A stretch of DNA of 64,000 bases. It comes from Dyadobacter jejuensis. GTDB taxonomy: Bacteria > Bacteroidota > Bacteroidia > Cytophagales > Spirosomataceae. The notes beneath the pieces are model-generated. The model was not told where the DNA came from. It worked only from the letters and a program-made list of their open reading frames with translations, and searched no databases. The DNA lies in assembly GCF_003149085.1 (NCBI RefSeq), contig NZ_QGDT01000008.1, positions 124,001-188,000 of the forward strand, read 5' to 3'. A program made the position numbers and the translations under genes. Shown here piece after piece: positions 16,841-25,947 of the stretch (position 1 is its first letter; each line of letters opens with the position of its first letter).

Positions 16841-18787
16841 ATGGAATCGAAGCATCAAATCGATAAGGTATCGGCCGCTGGTCTACTCATAGCATTTGGT
16901 ATAATATACGGAGACATAGGCACCAGCCCACTCTATGTGATGCAGGCCATTATAGGGAATGAGATTATTTCGGAAGAAATTATTTTTGGGTCTCTGTCTT
17001 GTATCATCTGGACCCTCACCCTACAGACTACCGTCAAATACGTAATTCTGATCCTGAGGGCCGACAACCGTGGAGAAGGGGGAATTTTCGCACTTTTCGC
17101 ATTGGTCAGAAAGAATGCCCGCTGGCTCACCGTTCCCGCTATTTTGGGCGGTAGCACCCTGTTGGCCGATGGGATCATAACCCCGCCCATCTCAATATCT
17201 TCAGCTGTAGAAGGGCTGGAGATTATCTACCCGCATATTCAGATCATCCCCATCGTACTGACGATCATTACCATTATTTTCTTGATCCAAGCCTTTGGAA
17301 CCACGGTGGTAGGAAAAGCCTTTGGACCGGTCATGGTGATCTGGTTTTCGATGCTCGCCATCTTAGGGGTCAGCCAGATCATGCACCACCCCGAAATTTT
17401 TAAGGCCTTCAACCCCCTTTATGGCTACACCTTACTGGCCGAGCATCCAGGTGGATTCTGGATGTTAGGAGCCGTTTTCCTCTGTACAACAGGAGCCGAG
17501 GCACTCTATTCGGACTTAGGCCATTGCGGAAAAGACAATATTCGGGTGAGCTGGGTGATGGTAAAAAGTGCGCTTATTCTCAACTATCTAGGACAAGGCG
17601 CCTGGCTTTTGACCCAAACCGGCACCCTACTGTCGGGCCGCAAGCCTTTTTTCGAAATCATGCCCGACTGGTGGCTGTTGCCTGGAGTAGGCATCGCCAC
17701 TCTAGCAGCTGTGATAGCTAGCCAGGCCCTTATTACCGGGTCGTTTACGCTGATCTCCGAGGCCATCCGACTCAACTTCTGGCCAAAAGTAAGGTTGATA
17801 TACCCTAGTAATCAAAAAGGCCAACTCTATGTTCCCAGTATCAACTGGTTGCTATGGCTGGGCTGCATGGCGGTAGTCCTATATTTTAAGGAATCAGCCA
17901 ATATGGAAGCCGCCTATGGCCTGGCTATTACCCTTACCATGGTCATGACTACCCTGCTGATGTCTTATTATTTGTACATCAAAAAGGTCAACATCTATCT
18001 GGTCATTCTGTTTCTATTGCTCTATTTGAGTATTGAAGGGGCATTTTTGGGTGCCAACTTACTGAAATTCTCCCACGGCGGCTGGTTTACCATCTTGATG
18101 GCGACTATCGTTGCCTCCCTGATGACGGTCTGGCTTCGTGCCTTTTATATTAAACTCCGACTTACTGAATACACCAAGCTGGAGAATTACCTCCCCGCTA
18201 TTCATGAACTCAGCAGAGATATTAGCATCCCTAAATATGCTACCCATTTGGTGTTTATGACCAATGCTTCCAAGCCATCGGAAATAGAAACAAAGATCAT
18301 TTACTCTATTTTCCAAAAGCGTCCTAAGCGTGCCGATGTCTACTGGTTTATACACGTCGACACCACCGACGACCCTTACACCATGGAGTATAAAGTGCTC
18401 AGCGATGAGGATACCGACGACAATATCATCAAAATCAATTTCCGCTTAGGATTTAGAGTCGAGCAACGCATCAACCTTTTCTTCAGAAAAGTAGTCGAGG
18501 ATATGGTGCTCAACAAGGAGGTGGATATTACCAGCCGATACGAGTCCCTTAACAGGCAGAACATCACCGGCGATTTCCGCTTCGTCGTTTTAGAAAGGTT
18601 CCTTTCTTTCGAAAACGACCTTCCCTTTATAGAACAACTGGTGATGAAGACCTATTTCTTTGTCAAGGACTTTACCACCCCCGAAGACAAATGGTTTGGG
18701 CTGGATAGTAGCTCGGTAAAAATCGAGAAGATACCCCTGATCATCCGGCCTGTCGAAAATATAAAACTGCGGAGAGTTTACAGCTAA
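16841..18787 (+). CDS. kup: Kup-family potassium uptake protein
   Basis: A 648-residue K+/H+ symporter of the KUP/HAK/KT family. GIIYGDIGTSPLYVMQAI (about residues 20-37) is the family selectivity signature; ILRADNRGEGGIFAL is another conserved loop. About 12 membrane helices fill residues 10-430, followed by a cytosolic C-terminal domain of about 200 residues. Length is normal for bacterial Kup (about 620-650). It follows mntH after 93 bases on the same strand; a near-consensus TAACTTTC lies upstream, so it may have its own promoter. In E. coli Kup serves mainly at low pH. Confidence 0.94.
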   Translation: MESKHQIDKVSAAGLLIAFGIIYGDIGTSPLYVMQAIIGNEIISEEIIFGSLSCIIWTLTLQTTVKYVILILRADNRGEGGIFALFALVRKNARWLTVPAILGGSTLLADGIITPPISISSAVEGLEIIYPHIQIIPIVLTIITIIFLIQAFGTTVVGKAFGPVMVIWFSMLAILGVSQIMHHPEIFKAFNPLYGYTLLAEHPGGFWMLGAVFLCTTGAEALYSDLGHCGKDNIRVSWVMVKSALILNYLGQGAWLLTQTGTLLSGRKPFFEIMPDWWLLPGVGIATLAAVIASQALITGSFTLISEAIRLNFWPKVRLIYPSNQKGQLYVPSINWLLWLGCMAVVLYFKESANMEAAYGLAITLTMVMTTLLMSYYLYIKKVNIYLVILFLLLYLSIEGAFLGANLLKFSHGGWFTILMATIVASLMTVWLRAFYIKLRLTEYTKLENYLPAIHELSRDISIPKYATHLVFMTNASKPSEIETKIIYSIFQKRPKRADVYWFIHVDTTDDPYTMEYKVLSDEDTDDNIIKINFRLGFRVEQRINLFFRKVVEDMVLNKEVDITSRYESLNRQNITGDFRFVVLERFLSFENDLPFIEQLVMKTYFFVKDFTTPEDKWFGLDSSSVKIEKIPLIIRPVENIKLRRVYS

Positions 18788-18895
18788 GGAGGCCTAAAAC
18801 CTGGGCGAATAGGAACTAATCGCAGGGTAGGAACGGTTTTTGGAGAGGTTATCTGAGTCAATTCAGAAATATCTATTTCAACTAAACCTACTAGA

Positions 18896-19897
18896 ATGCT
18901 ATACCGTAAAATTGGTACCCAAAAAGAATCTTTAGAATTATCGGTGATCACTTTTGGCGCCTGGGCGGCTGGAGGCTGGATGTGGGGAGGAACCGAAAGA
19001 AAAGAAGCCGTAGAGGCTATTCAGAAGTCGTTCGATGCCGGTGTCACCTCTATCGATACGGCTCCCATCTATGGCCAAGGCCTCAGCGAGGAGATCGTGG
19101 GCGAAGCCATTGCGGGCATCCCCCGCGACAAGGTACAAATCCTTACCAAATTCGGCATGCGCTGGGACCTTCAAAAAGGAGACTTCGGCATGCACAGCAA
19201 AAACAATGAGGGCCAGGATATCGATATCTACAAGTACGCCGGCAAGGAGAGCATCATCAAAGAATGTGAGGACAGCCTGCGCCGGTTAAAGACGGACTAT
19301 ATAGACCTGTATCAGATCCATTGGCCTGAAAGCACCACCCCTATCCAGGAAACTATGGAGGCCGTAGCACAGCTCATTCAACAAGGCAAGGTACGCTTTG
19401 CAGGCGTGTGCAATTATAATGTGGAGCAGCTAACCGAAGCCTCCAAATACGTGGACATCGTGTCCAATCAGGTACCTTACAGCATGCTTAAGAGGGATAT
19501 AGAAGCAGAAACAGTACCCTATTGCCTAGAAACTAATAAGGGTATTTTAGCTTATAGCCCTATGGAAAGGGGACTTCTGACCGGTAAGATAAAGCCAGGA
19601 CACGCCTTCGAAGAAAATGATCATAGGGCCAATCTCCCTTTTTTCCAGGAACAGAACTTACTTAAAATCAATGAATTTCTGGACTCGATACGTCCCATAG
19701 CCGAAGAGAAAAAGGCGAGTTTAGGCCAACTGGTGTTGCGCTGGACCATCGAACAACCCGGCATTACCATCGCTTTGGCTGGAGCCAGAAACGCCCAGCA
19801 AGCCGTTCAAAATGCCGCAGCCATGGATATCAACCTTAGCACCGAGGAAATACAGGGCCTCAATGCCCAATTGTCGGATCTGCTAGCACGCTTATAA
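18896..19897 (+). CDS. Aldo/keto reductase
   Basis: A 333-residue NADPH-dependent TIM-barrel oxidoreductase. The catalytic tetrad is Asp54, Tyr59, Lys85 and His142 (SIDTAPIYGQG, LTKFGM, YQIHWPE). FAGVCNYNVEQL and the cofactor-binding IALAGARNAQQAVQNA fit the YajO/AKR11-like group. It is only distantly similar to the aldo/keto reductase at 4331-5356, so the two are not a recent duplication. The substrate is unknown. It is closed by a strong bidirectional terminator shared with the convergent small membrane-protein gene. Confidence 0.9.
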   Translation: MLYRKIGTQKESLELSVITFGAWAAGGWMWGGTERKEAVEAIQKSFDAGVTSIDTAPIYGQGLSEEIVGEAIAGIPRDKVQILTKFGMRWDLQKGDFGMHSKNNEGQDIDIYKYAGKESIIKECEDSLRRLKTDYIDLYQIHWPESTTPIQETMEAVAQLIQQGKVRFAGVCNYNVEQLTEASKYVDIVSNQVPYSMLKRDIEAETVPYCLETNKGILAYSPMERGLLTGKIKPGHAFEENDHRANLPFFQEQNLLKINEFLDSIRPIAEEKKASLGQLVLRWTIEQPGITIALAGARNAQQAVQNAAAMDINLSTEEIQGLNAQLSDLLARL

Positions 19898-19900
19898 GCA

Positions 19901-19944
19901 AAAAATCCCCCATGGAACAGCAATGAACCATGGGGGATTTTTTT
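19901..19944. terminator. Bidirectional rho-independent terminator
   Basis: AAAAATCCCCCATGG (19901-19915) pairs perfectly with CCATGGGGGATTTTT (19928-19942) around a 12-base loop, with T-runs in both directions. It serves the reductase gene on the plus strand and the 76-codon gene on the minus strand, whose stop is at 19955. Confidence 0.9.
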
Positions 19945-19954
19945 ATCTCTCCAA

Positions 19955-20185
19955 TCATCGCATCTGTGTCTGCAGACGACCGGACCAGAAAGCCCTCATC
20001 ATAATAAAAAGAAGGCTTCCCACGATAGGGAAACAAAAAATCATAAAGACCCAAACCATTTTCATTTTCCAATTTCCAGGTTGCATCGCTAGCAATGTCA
20101 GTGCAACCAGGTAAAGGCCTATTAAAAGAATCAGAATCAACGATAGCTCGGAAGTACTTAAGCCCAAATATAATAAAGTTACCAT
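19955..20185 (-). CDS. Small membrane protein with PLDc_N-like domain
   Basis: 76 residues with two membrane helices (about 8-33 and 42-65). NWKMKMVWVFMIFCFPIVGS, followed by LLFIMMRAFW, is the pattern of the PLDc_N domain (PF13396), which is found alone in many small Bacteroidota membrane proteins and at the N-terminus of cardiolipin synthases. No phospholipase catalytic part is present, so no enzymatic role is implied. The ATG at 20185 is the only sensible start. It is a single-gene unit ending at the shared terminator. Confidence 0.75.
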   Translation of the reverse strand: MVTLLYLGLSTSELSLILILLIGLYLVALTLLAMQPGNWKMKMVWVFMIFCFPIVGSLLFIMMRAFWSGRLQTQMR

Positions 20186-20255
20186 ATGGGAGATAGTTAG
20201 TGTTATGGGATAAATATAGTGTTCGGTTACAATAATAAATAAAAAAATTATTATT

Positions 20256-20783
20256 TCACAGAGACAATCCCAAAGCGATCTTGATATGGGCCAAATGATG
20301 CTCCGAATGCCAGGCCGTCAGTGCAAAGGCAGTCATAAGGTTGTAGGAGATTTTCCTGATAGGATGATAATAGGCGATTTGCTTCTGTTGGTCCGTCATG
20401 GAGCGCCCTAAAGCAGCATAGCGGGGATGCACGCCTCGGAGTATATCCAATGAGTCGGCAATGGGGGCGCTTGTGGCGTCGGCGGTAGCGGCCCAGCCAT
20501 CCATATTCACCATGGTAGCCTCCTTATAGTCCGACTCAGTAAGTGCCTTTTTCATGCGAACTACATGCAGCATATGCATATCGGCAACATGGTGGACGAG
20601 CTGCTGAATATTCCATCCACCTTCCCTATACGTTTTTTGTAATTGATCGGCATCGAGGTTTTCCGTAAGCTCGGCATACAACCTCGGTGCGGTTTCGATG
20701 GTTTGAAAGATTTCCGCTTGTTCGGCAGGCGTGTAGTCGGCCTTAAATTGAAAACGGCCAATAGGGAACTTAAGATCTTCCAT
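20256..20783 (-). CDS. DinB/YfiT-family putative metal-dependent hydrolase or thiol transferase
   Basis: A 175-residue four-helix-bundle protein close to B. subtilis YfiT/BstA. Metal ligands are His64/65 (VHHVADMHM) and the pair in WHSEHHLAHI (His159, His163). FPIGRFQFKADYTPAEQAE is a typical YfiT N-terminus. In Firmicutes relatives the protein conjugates bacillithiol to substrates; Bacteroidota members keep the fold and the metal site, and many of these bacteria make bacillithiol, so this role is possible but unproven. It has its own promoter at 20812-20845. Confidence 0.82.
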   Translation of the reverse strand: MEDLKFPIGRFQFKADYTPAEQAEIFQTIETAPRLYAELTENLDADQLQKTYREGGWNIQQLVHHVADMHMLHVVRMKKALTESDYKEATMVNMDGWAATADATSAPIADSLDILRGVHPRYAALGRSMTDQQKQIAYYHPIRKISYNLMTAFALTAWHSEHHLAHIKIALGLSL

Positions 20784-20811
20784 GGAATTGCGATATTTAG
20801 GGATGGTATGT

Positions 20812-20845
20812 CAAACGTACAAGGAACATAATCCCTTTTTATCAA
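20812..20845 (-). promoter_or_regulatory. Promoter of the YfiT-like gene
   Basis: The minus strand reads TACGTTTG at 20812-20819, an exact TAnnTTTG, with CTTG 23 bp upstream (20843-20845). The leader would be about 25 bases. Confidence 0.5.
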
Positions 20846-21061
20846 GTTCCATATCCACCAAAACCCTATTTGCAAGTTTGGGGCACATAAGGGAACCTCT
20901 CAGTCTTAAATGACTGTTAGCCAATAAGAATTTTAAACTTTGGCAGCAACATTTCGGAATCACTTCCGTTATCTTCATTCGACATCTACTTATTTACCAA
21001 TACTTTATAGGCAATCCACCCTATTATTTTACAATTTACTATTGCATATAAATCCGTTTCA

Positions 21062-21850
21062 ATGACAAAGATCCGTCTGGTATATTTAGCTTCATTTCTT
21101 ATCCTAAGTGCTTCTTTTGGTTTTAAAGCCATCCAATCTTTTAATAGTGCCCCCGCTCCGCATCATGCCCAGTCCAGCCCGACCGATAGCCTACGGGCCA
21201 ACGTGGCAGAATGGCAAGTACTTTATGACTCCTTAGACTTAGCCGACAAAGGGCTCTCCCCAACCGCCTTCGCTTATGCTTGGTATGGCTTTCAAAAAAT
21301 GAAATTTACCAGTCCCATCATGGCCATTGCCGATTTTAGTCAGTCTTCGACCCGCAAACGGCTCTATATTGTAGACATGAACGAGAAAAAGCTTTTGGTC
21401 AATACCTTTGTGGCCCATGGACGGAATTCGGGTAATGAATATGCCCGCAAGTTTTCCAACGCCAATGAGTCCTACCAATCGAGCTTAGGCTTTTACCGAA
21501 CCTTAGGCACCTATCAAGGAAAGCATGGGCTATCGCTACGCCTCGAAGGCCTCGAAAAAGGAATTAATGACAAGGCCTTCGAACGCGCCATTGTGATGCA
21601 TGGTGCCAACTATGTGAGCGAATCATTCATTAAAAATACCGGTCGACTAGGCCGTAGCCTGGGCTGTCCGGCCATCTCACTGAAGGATCATAAAAAAGTA
21701 ATCAAGCTGCTTTATAACGGTGCCGGACTATTTATTTATTCGAAGGATAAAGCGTACCTGAATGGCTCCAAACTGCTAGCTACCATCCAATCGCAGCTTT
21801 CCAACGATCAGCCTTCGGAATCGTCCTTACGGTATACATCCTCCATATAA
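21062..21850 (+). CDS. Murein L,D-transpeptidase catalytic domain protein (YkuD_2 type)
   Basis: A 262-residue exported protein with an N-terminal signal or anchor segment (MTKIRLVYLASFLILSASFG). The catalytic domain (about 85-235) has His180 in IVMHGANYVSE and the nucleophile Cys202 in GRLGRSLGCPAIS, the signature of the L,D-transpeptidase-like PF13645 family. It would act on peptidoglycan stem peptides in the periplasm. The gene ends 43 bases inside the 3' end of the convergent L,D-transpeptidase gene; the two products are from different subfamilies, so this is not a simple inverted duplication. Confidence 0.87.
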   Translation: MTKIRLVYLASFLILSASFGFKAIQSFNSAPAPHHAQSSPTDSLRANVAEWQVLYDSLDLADKGLSPTAFAYAWYGFQKMKFTSPIMAIADFSQSSTRKRLYIVDMNEKKLLVNTFVAHGRNSGNEYARKFSNANESYQSSLGFYRTLGTYQGKHGLSLRLEGLEKGINDKAFERAIVMHGANYVSESFIKNTGRLGRSLGCPAISLKDHKKVIKLLYNGAGLFIYSKDKAYLNGSKLLATIQSQLSNDQPSESSLRYTSSI

Positions 21851-23001
21851 ACGACCCTACCATTCTGGTCGGTATCGGCACCGAGGTAAAGCAGAAAGAC
21901 AGGGATCTTTTCCTTGAGCTTATTCCATTTTGGTGGCTGCGCAGTGGTGTCGGGCTCTGTAAAGAAATCGTTTTGAAGTAGCTGATGGCCCGCCATAAAA
22001 TTGGCCAACTCAGCAGGCGACTGCACCCTTACGCAACCATGGCTACGCCAACGCTGGTCCGACCCAAACAAATACCGGGCATTAGTATCGTGTAGGTATA
22101 TGGCCAGAGGGTTTTCTATTTCCACCTTCAACAAGCCCAATGAGTTATCTTCGCCGGTATCTTGCCGGAAGCGATAAGGAAAACTATTCTTCCGGTCTAT
22201 TTTTTTCCAATTGATATCTGACGGGTCCACCACCTCCCCCGACTCGCCAATCACCTGAATGTTATTTTTGGACAGATACGACTCATCGGCCAGCACTTTA
22301 GGCAACATTTCCTTGAGGGCTATACTTTTGGGGACGTTCCAATAGGGATGCGTAACGATGCTCGTTGCATAAGTATCCATGGTAGGCGTCGGTGTTGCCC
22401 CTTTTCCTACCACCGTGCGCATGTAAAGCTCATCCTTCCCGTCCGTATTCAGCGCTTTCAGGTAAGCACCTCTAATATTGACCAGCACCAGCCTTGGAGC
22501 ACCTTGCGACTGTCGGTTCATCCAGCGATAAGCGTTCAATGACGCTGCAATAAGGTTGGCCTTTTGCGTATCCCCAGCTTTGAGCCTGTTTTGGTAGGCT
22601 TCTCGGAGGTGTTGGTAGGCCGAGAAACGAGGCTCCAGCCAGGACATAACCTTAGGAACCGTCTGCCCTTTCAACAATTCCTCGGCAGCGTCCCTTAAAC
22701 GGGCCGTATCGGCCGGCCAGGTCTTCGCTATATACCTCAGTTCCGGTTTATGGCCATAGGCTAGCTCCTCCAACAATCCGAAGATAGGTGCCCCTTTAGT
22801 AGTATATGAACTGGTATCGATTCCTGAAAGGGCGGCATACTCCAACAACGACTGATGGGTCTTTCCTTCAGAAAGACTCTGTTCAAGTTCTTCCTTCGTC
22901 ATATTGTGCGGATCCTTTTTACAAGACTGAATGATGGCCAAGCCAAACAGTATCCACAAAGGTGCCCAGCGGAAAAATAATTGATGATTCGATATTTTCA
23001 T
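21808..23001 (-). CDS. Lipoprotein L,D-transpeptidase (YcbB-like, shortened)
   Basis: A 397-residue lipoprotein: the N-terminal segment ends in a lipobox-like IIQSC with Cys27. The N-terminal half is a helical scaffold or substrate-binding region; the YkuD domain (about 165-375) contains SHGCVRVQSPAELA with catalytic Cys323 and the upstream LHDTNARYLFG strand. E. coli YcbB/LdtD is about 615 residues, so this is a compact version, common in Bacteroidota. It would form 3-3 crosslinks or remodel peptidoglycan. Its 3' end overlaps the convergent L,D-transpeptidase gene. Confidence 0.88.
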   Translation of the reverse strand: MKISNHQLFFRWAPLWILFGLAIIQSCKKDPHNMTKEELEQSLSEGKTHQSLLEYAALSGIDTSSYTTKGAPIFGLLEELAYGHKPELRYIAKTWPADTARLRDAAEELLKGQTVPKVMSWLEPRFSAYQHLREAYQNRLKAGDTQKANLIAASLNAYRWMNRQSQGAPRLVLVNIRGAYLKALNTDGKDELYMRTVVGKGATPTPTMDTYATSIVTHPYWNVPKSIALKEMLPKVLADESYLSKNNIQVIGESGEVVDPSDINWKKIDRKNSFPYRFRQDTGEDNSLGLLKVEIENPLAIYLHDTNARYLFGSDQRWRSHGCVRVQSPAELANFMAGHQLLQNDFFTEPDTTAQPPKWNKLKEKIPVFLLYLGADTDQNGRVVYMEDVYRKDDSEG

Positions 23002-23161
23002 ACGATGGTGTTTATTTTGATCACCTTCCTACAAATAGGATGCTAACCTTACGAATCGTCTGGTAACCAGACCTTTTCCATAATTCCCTTTTTCAATAAC
23101 GACCTTATATGAGGAAGATTATCAACAAAGTATCCCCAACCAGCCCTCCGAATCCTCGTTT

Positions 23162-24352
23162 TCACTCACTCCTTTGAAGACGCCCCCTGCCCCATCCCCG
23201 CTTGCTTCCCGGCCCCCAAAGCCTTTTCACCAACAACAACCAGCCCAAGAGGATAAGCAGCCCTATGGCTCGATGCCACCAAGTAGCAACTGGGCGGATG
23301 CTAGCCGTAATAGTAGCTGGGGAGGTTCCTTCCGAATAGAACACCGGATTAAAATATAGAACGGTGCCATTTTCAAACTGCGCTTCAATCCGGTAATAGG
23401 CATGAGTGGTATCGGCCCGGAAACTAAGCGCACGGCAATGGGCGAAGGACTTCCACAGACGTCCATTTTCTGTTATCACACGTATCGCCTGGGCGGTGTC
23501 GGTCAACACCACCGACACGGTATCGGCGTGCACTTTCAAGCCCAGTAGTGCGGGGACTCGGTAGGGGTCTTGGCCGGCACCTATTTCAGCGGCATACGCA
23601 CGCCCTTCTTTGAGGGCGGTGAGGATATCTTCCTGACGCTGCGTGGGGGCATATACCATGGTACAAACCCTCCCGAGACGATCGCCAGTACGGACATTAT
23701 GGAGGTCGTCGTTGCCTATAATATACACCCGCTTTCCCGACGACAAGGCCGTATCCCATTCCTCAAACGACTTCGCAGCGGCACTCACCACTTCCATACA
23801 ATGATATCCGGTAAGCACTTTTAAGTCCTCTAAAGTATAACCCTGCCGTTTTGAAGGATGGTTCAGCACGATCACGGCCTGAGGGTCTCTTTGAAGTGCT
23901 GCAAGAATTGACTGCTTATTATGTACGGTTTGGGGAAAAATAAAGTCATTCCAAAAGATGGCCCTGGCACCCAAAACTTGCTGGTGGGTTTTCTGAATAT
24001 TATACCCATGCTCGTAAGCCGGAATATAGGCTGGCCTCCGATGTAAGCTAGTATCTATTTCATGATAATTGGAGAGGGCATGAATGGCATACCCCAGAGA
24101 ATCGTAGGCCCTGTGTACCTCTTCTGCACTTCCATGCCCATTGGTAATTCCATTCCAGGCATGGCAGTGGGCATGAAAATTCCCTTTAAGCCATTCGGGT
24201 TTATCTATCCTTTGGTACGGGTTAAAGAGGCTATCCCCTTTGTATGCCGCCTGATCGGCGAATGTATACCGATTGCCTAAAAAATACTGCAATACCACAA
24301 GCCACAGTATTCCAGTCAACAGGGAGATTATGATGTTTCGTAGTACCTTCAT
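23162..24352 (-). CDS. Membrane-anchored PHP-domain metallohydrolase (CehA/McbA-like)
   Basis: 396 residues. An N-terminal membrane helix (about 7-25) places a PHP-type domain in the periplasm. The domain shows HxHxH (His60, 62, 64 in GNFHAHCHAW), YEHGYNI, NHPSK, and GNDDLHN, the metal-ligand set of the PHP/CehA family (phosphoesterase and carbamate-hydrolase relatives). A second hydrophobic segment (about 362-380) lies near the C-terminus, followed by a basic tail, so the domain is held between two anchors. Substrate unknown. The gene is monocistronic. Confidence 0.8.
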   Translation of the reverse strand: MKVLRNIIISLLTGILWLVVLQYFLGNRYTFADQAAYKGDSLFNPYQRIDKPEWLKGNFHAHCHAWNGITNGHGSAEEVHRAYDSLGYAIHALSNYHEIDTSLHRRPAYIPAYEHGYNIQKTHQQVLGARAIFWNDFIFPQTVHNKQSILAALQRDPQAVIVLNHPSKRQGYTLEDLKVLTGYHCMEVVSAAAKSFEEWDTALSSGKRVYIIGNDDLHNVRTGDRLGRVCTMVYAPTQRQEDILTALKEGRAYAAEIGAGQDPYRVPALLGLKVHADTVSVVLTDTAQAIRVITENGRLWKSFAHCRALSFRADTTHAYYRIEAQFENGTVLYFNPVFYSEGTSPATITASIRPVATWWHRAIGLLILLGWLLLVKRLWGPGSKRGWGRGRLQRSE

Positions 24353-24572
24353 CGTACTGCAAAATTGCAGGAAGTAGGTTACCCCATGATGAGCTAAATA
24401 TAAACAAATAATGATACCCCTTCCCAGAAACTATAAGCCATAAACTGACAAGCTGGATTATCAGGAGAAATTTGGTATCATTGCAAGGACTCCACCTCCT
24501 GGTATTAAGTCCTTGACCGATGGATTACGAAAAAGGAGTTTCTTACCAACATTTAATAGCAGCAGCCGGAAT

Positions 24573-25319
24573 ATGAAAAACGAATTAAGACCCTTTTGGC
24601 AAAGACATATCACCATGAACTGGCGATTCGGGCTTTTTTTGATTTTAATAGTCTGCATTCCTCGTTTCCTCCTGGTATTAAATGCTAATAAAACGGCCAA
24701 CTATGGTTTTATCGGCCTGGTTATGGTCATTTCGGCTTTGGCTCCTTTTATTTTTTTAAACAAAAACGGCCTTAAAACTATCGGCCTGACTAGGCCCAGG
24801 AAATACCACTGGCTTTTTATGGCCTTTATTTCAGGGCTCGCCTATAGCATCCTGCTCTACTTCTTAGGCGAAGTGGCCTATTCGGACACCATCAGTAATT
24901 GGTATGTCTATATCGGTAAATCTTACAATATTTCAGCTGGAATTACGGCATCGGACAAATTAACCCTATTTGCCATTATGGCCATAACAGGTATGATTTT
25001 CAGCCCTATCGGAGAAGAGTTATTCTTCAGAGGAATCGTACATGGGAGTTTGGCCCATTCCTTTGGAGACTCAAAAGCCGCTATCATGGAGGGTATGGCT
25101 TTCGCTCTAACACATATTGCGCATTTTGGACTAATATTCATCCACGATGAATGGAACTTCCTACTTTTCCCCACCATCCTATGGGTGATCAGTATGTTTA
25201 TGGTTAGTATTGTGTTTTACCTCTTCAAGAAAAAATCAGGCTCCATTTGGGGAGCTATCCTTGGCCATGCCGCTTTCAATTTGGGGATGATCTATTGTAT
25301 TTTCTTTTGGTTAAACTAA
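24573..25319 (+). CDS. CPBP-family intramembrane glutamic protease
   Basis: 248 residues with about seven membrane helices. The CPBP (CAAX protease, Abi/Rce1-like) motifs are present: EELFFRG (Glu148, Glu149, Arg153), the HIAHFG segment and the final GHAAFN. Bacterial members process peptides or give self-immunity to bacteriocins; the substrate here is unknown. I chose the ATG at 24573 (MKNELRPFW...), 17 residues before the first helix. An ATG at 24513 would add 20 polar residues and cannot be excluded. Confidence 0.82.
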   Translation: MKNELRPFWQRHITMNWRFGLFLILIVCIPRFLLVLNANKTANYGFIGLVMVISALAPFIFLNKNGLKTIGLTRPRKYHWLFMAFISGLAYSILLYFLGEVAYSDTISNWYVYIGKSYNISAGITASDKLTLFAIMAITGMIFSPIGEELFFRGIVHGSLAHSFGDSKAAIMEGMAFALTHIAHFGLIFIHDEWNFLLFPTILWVISMFMVSIVFYLFKKKSGSIWGAILGHAAFNLGMIYCIFFWLN

Positions 25320-25460
25320 ATTAAAGGGGTCTTTCTACGCTAAAAATATTAACTTGAGCCATTAAGTTGTCGATGCTCCTCATATCGATGAACTTCTAAG
25401 AACTAAGGTCGATACGGCTAATGATCGGCCTATGCATGTCCATATGCTACAGTCATAATC

Positions 25461-25559
25461 ATGTCGGAAAATAAAAAATCAGAAATTAATATTGTAATCG
25501 GAGCGGCATTTGGGGCTGCAATCGTAGCCGTTTATAACTTTATGAAAAAGAACCCTTAA
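25461..25559 (+). CDS. Candidate 32-residue single-span membrane protein
   Basis: ATG at 25461 opens a short frame: MSENKKSEIN, then the hydrophobic stretch IVIGAAFGAAIVAVYNFM, then KKNP and TAA. The composition (charged N-terminus, one Gly/Ala-rich membrane span, positive C-terminus) is like known small membrane proteins. No Shine-Dalgarno is expected in this phylum. I do not recognise the protein. It is the only coding candidate in the 628-base gap between the CPBP and phosphatase genes; the rest of that gap holds two hairpins and nothing else I can identify. Confidence 0.4.
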   Translation: MSENKKSEINIVIGAAFGAAIVAVYNFMKKNP

Positions 25560-25767
25560 TGGGCCTAGCATCATAGCTTTGAGGCAATCTTGGGTATCAA
25601 ACGATCTGTACATCGTATTCAGCACGAAGTACGATCAGCTATTAATTATTGCTATCATGGATGCAAATCTCCATTTCTATTTGGGATGAGTATATAAAGA
25701 ATCGGGCTGCAAGGCCATCAAAATCGGGGGCTGTATCGATCATATGCAACCGCTTAGCCCCCTATCC

Positions 25768-25808
25768 AAAAAATGCCCTCGAGGAGGTGAAGTCGCATCC
25801 TCGAGGGC
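25768..25808 (-). terminator. Rho-independent terminator facing the phosphatase gene
   Basis: GCCCTCGAGGA (25775-25785) pairs perfectly with TCCTCGAGGGC (25798-25808) over a 12-base loop. On the minus strand it is followed by ATTTTTT (plus-strand A-run 25768-25773). It lies 140 bases past the stop of the gene ending at 25948. Confidence 0.75.
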
Positions 25809-25875
25809 TGAATAAAAACCAGAGGAAAGAATTACCAATATTTTTATTGGCCAAACCGTCCTGGAGCCTTCTCAA

Positions 25876-25923
25876 GCCTAATTTCCCCGCACAAGGCCGG
25901 CGCAGTGCAGGGGGAAATTAGGC
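25876..25923. repeat. Long GC-capped inverted repeat (hairpin)
   Basis: GCCTAATTTCCCC (25876-25888) pairs perfectly with GGGGAAATTAGGC (25911-25923); the loop holds a second small stem, GCAC/GTGC. There is no T-run on either side, so it is not a standard terminator. It lies just 25 bases beyond the phosphatase stop codon and could stabilise that 3' end. Confidence 0.6.
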
Positions 25924-25947
25924 CCTTTCAGGGCTAGATCAGCAAGC

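Noticed and set aside
25649..25921. Open frame of 90 codons downstream of the CPBP gene
   Set aside because: It runs through both hairpins of the region, has no protein-like pattern and begins with no promoter; treated as chance.
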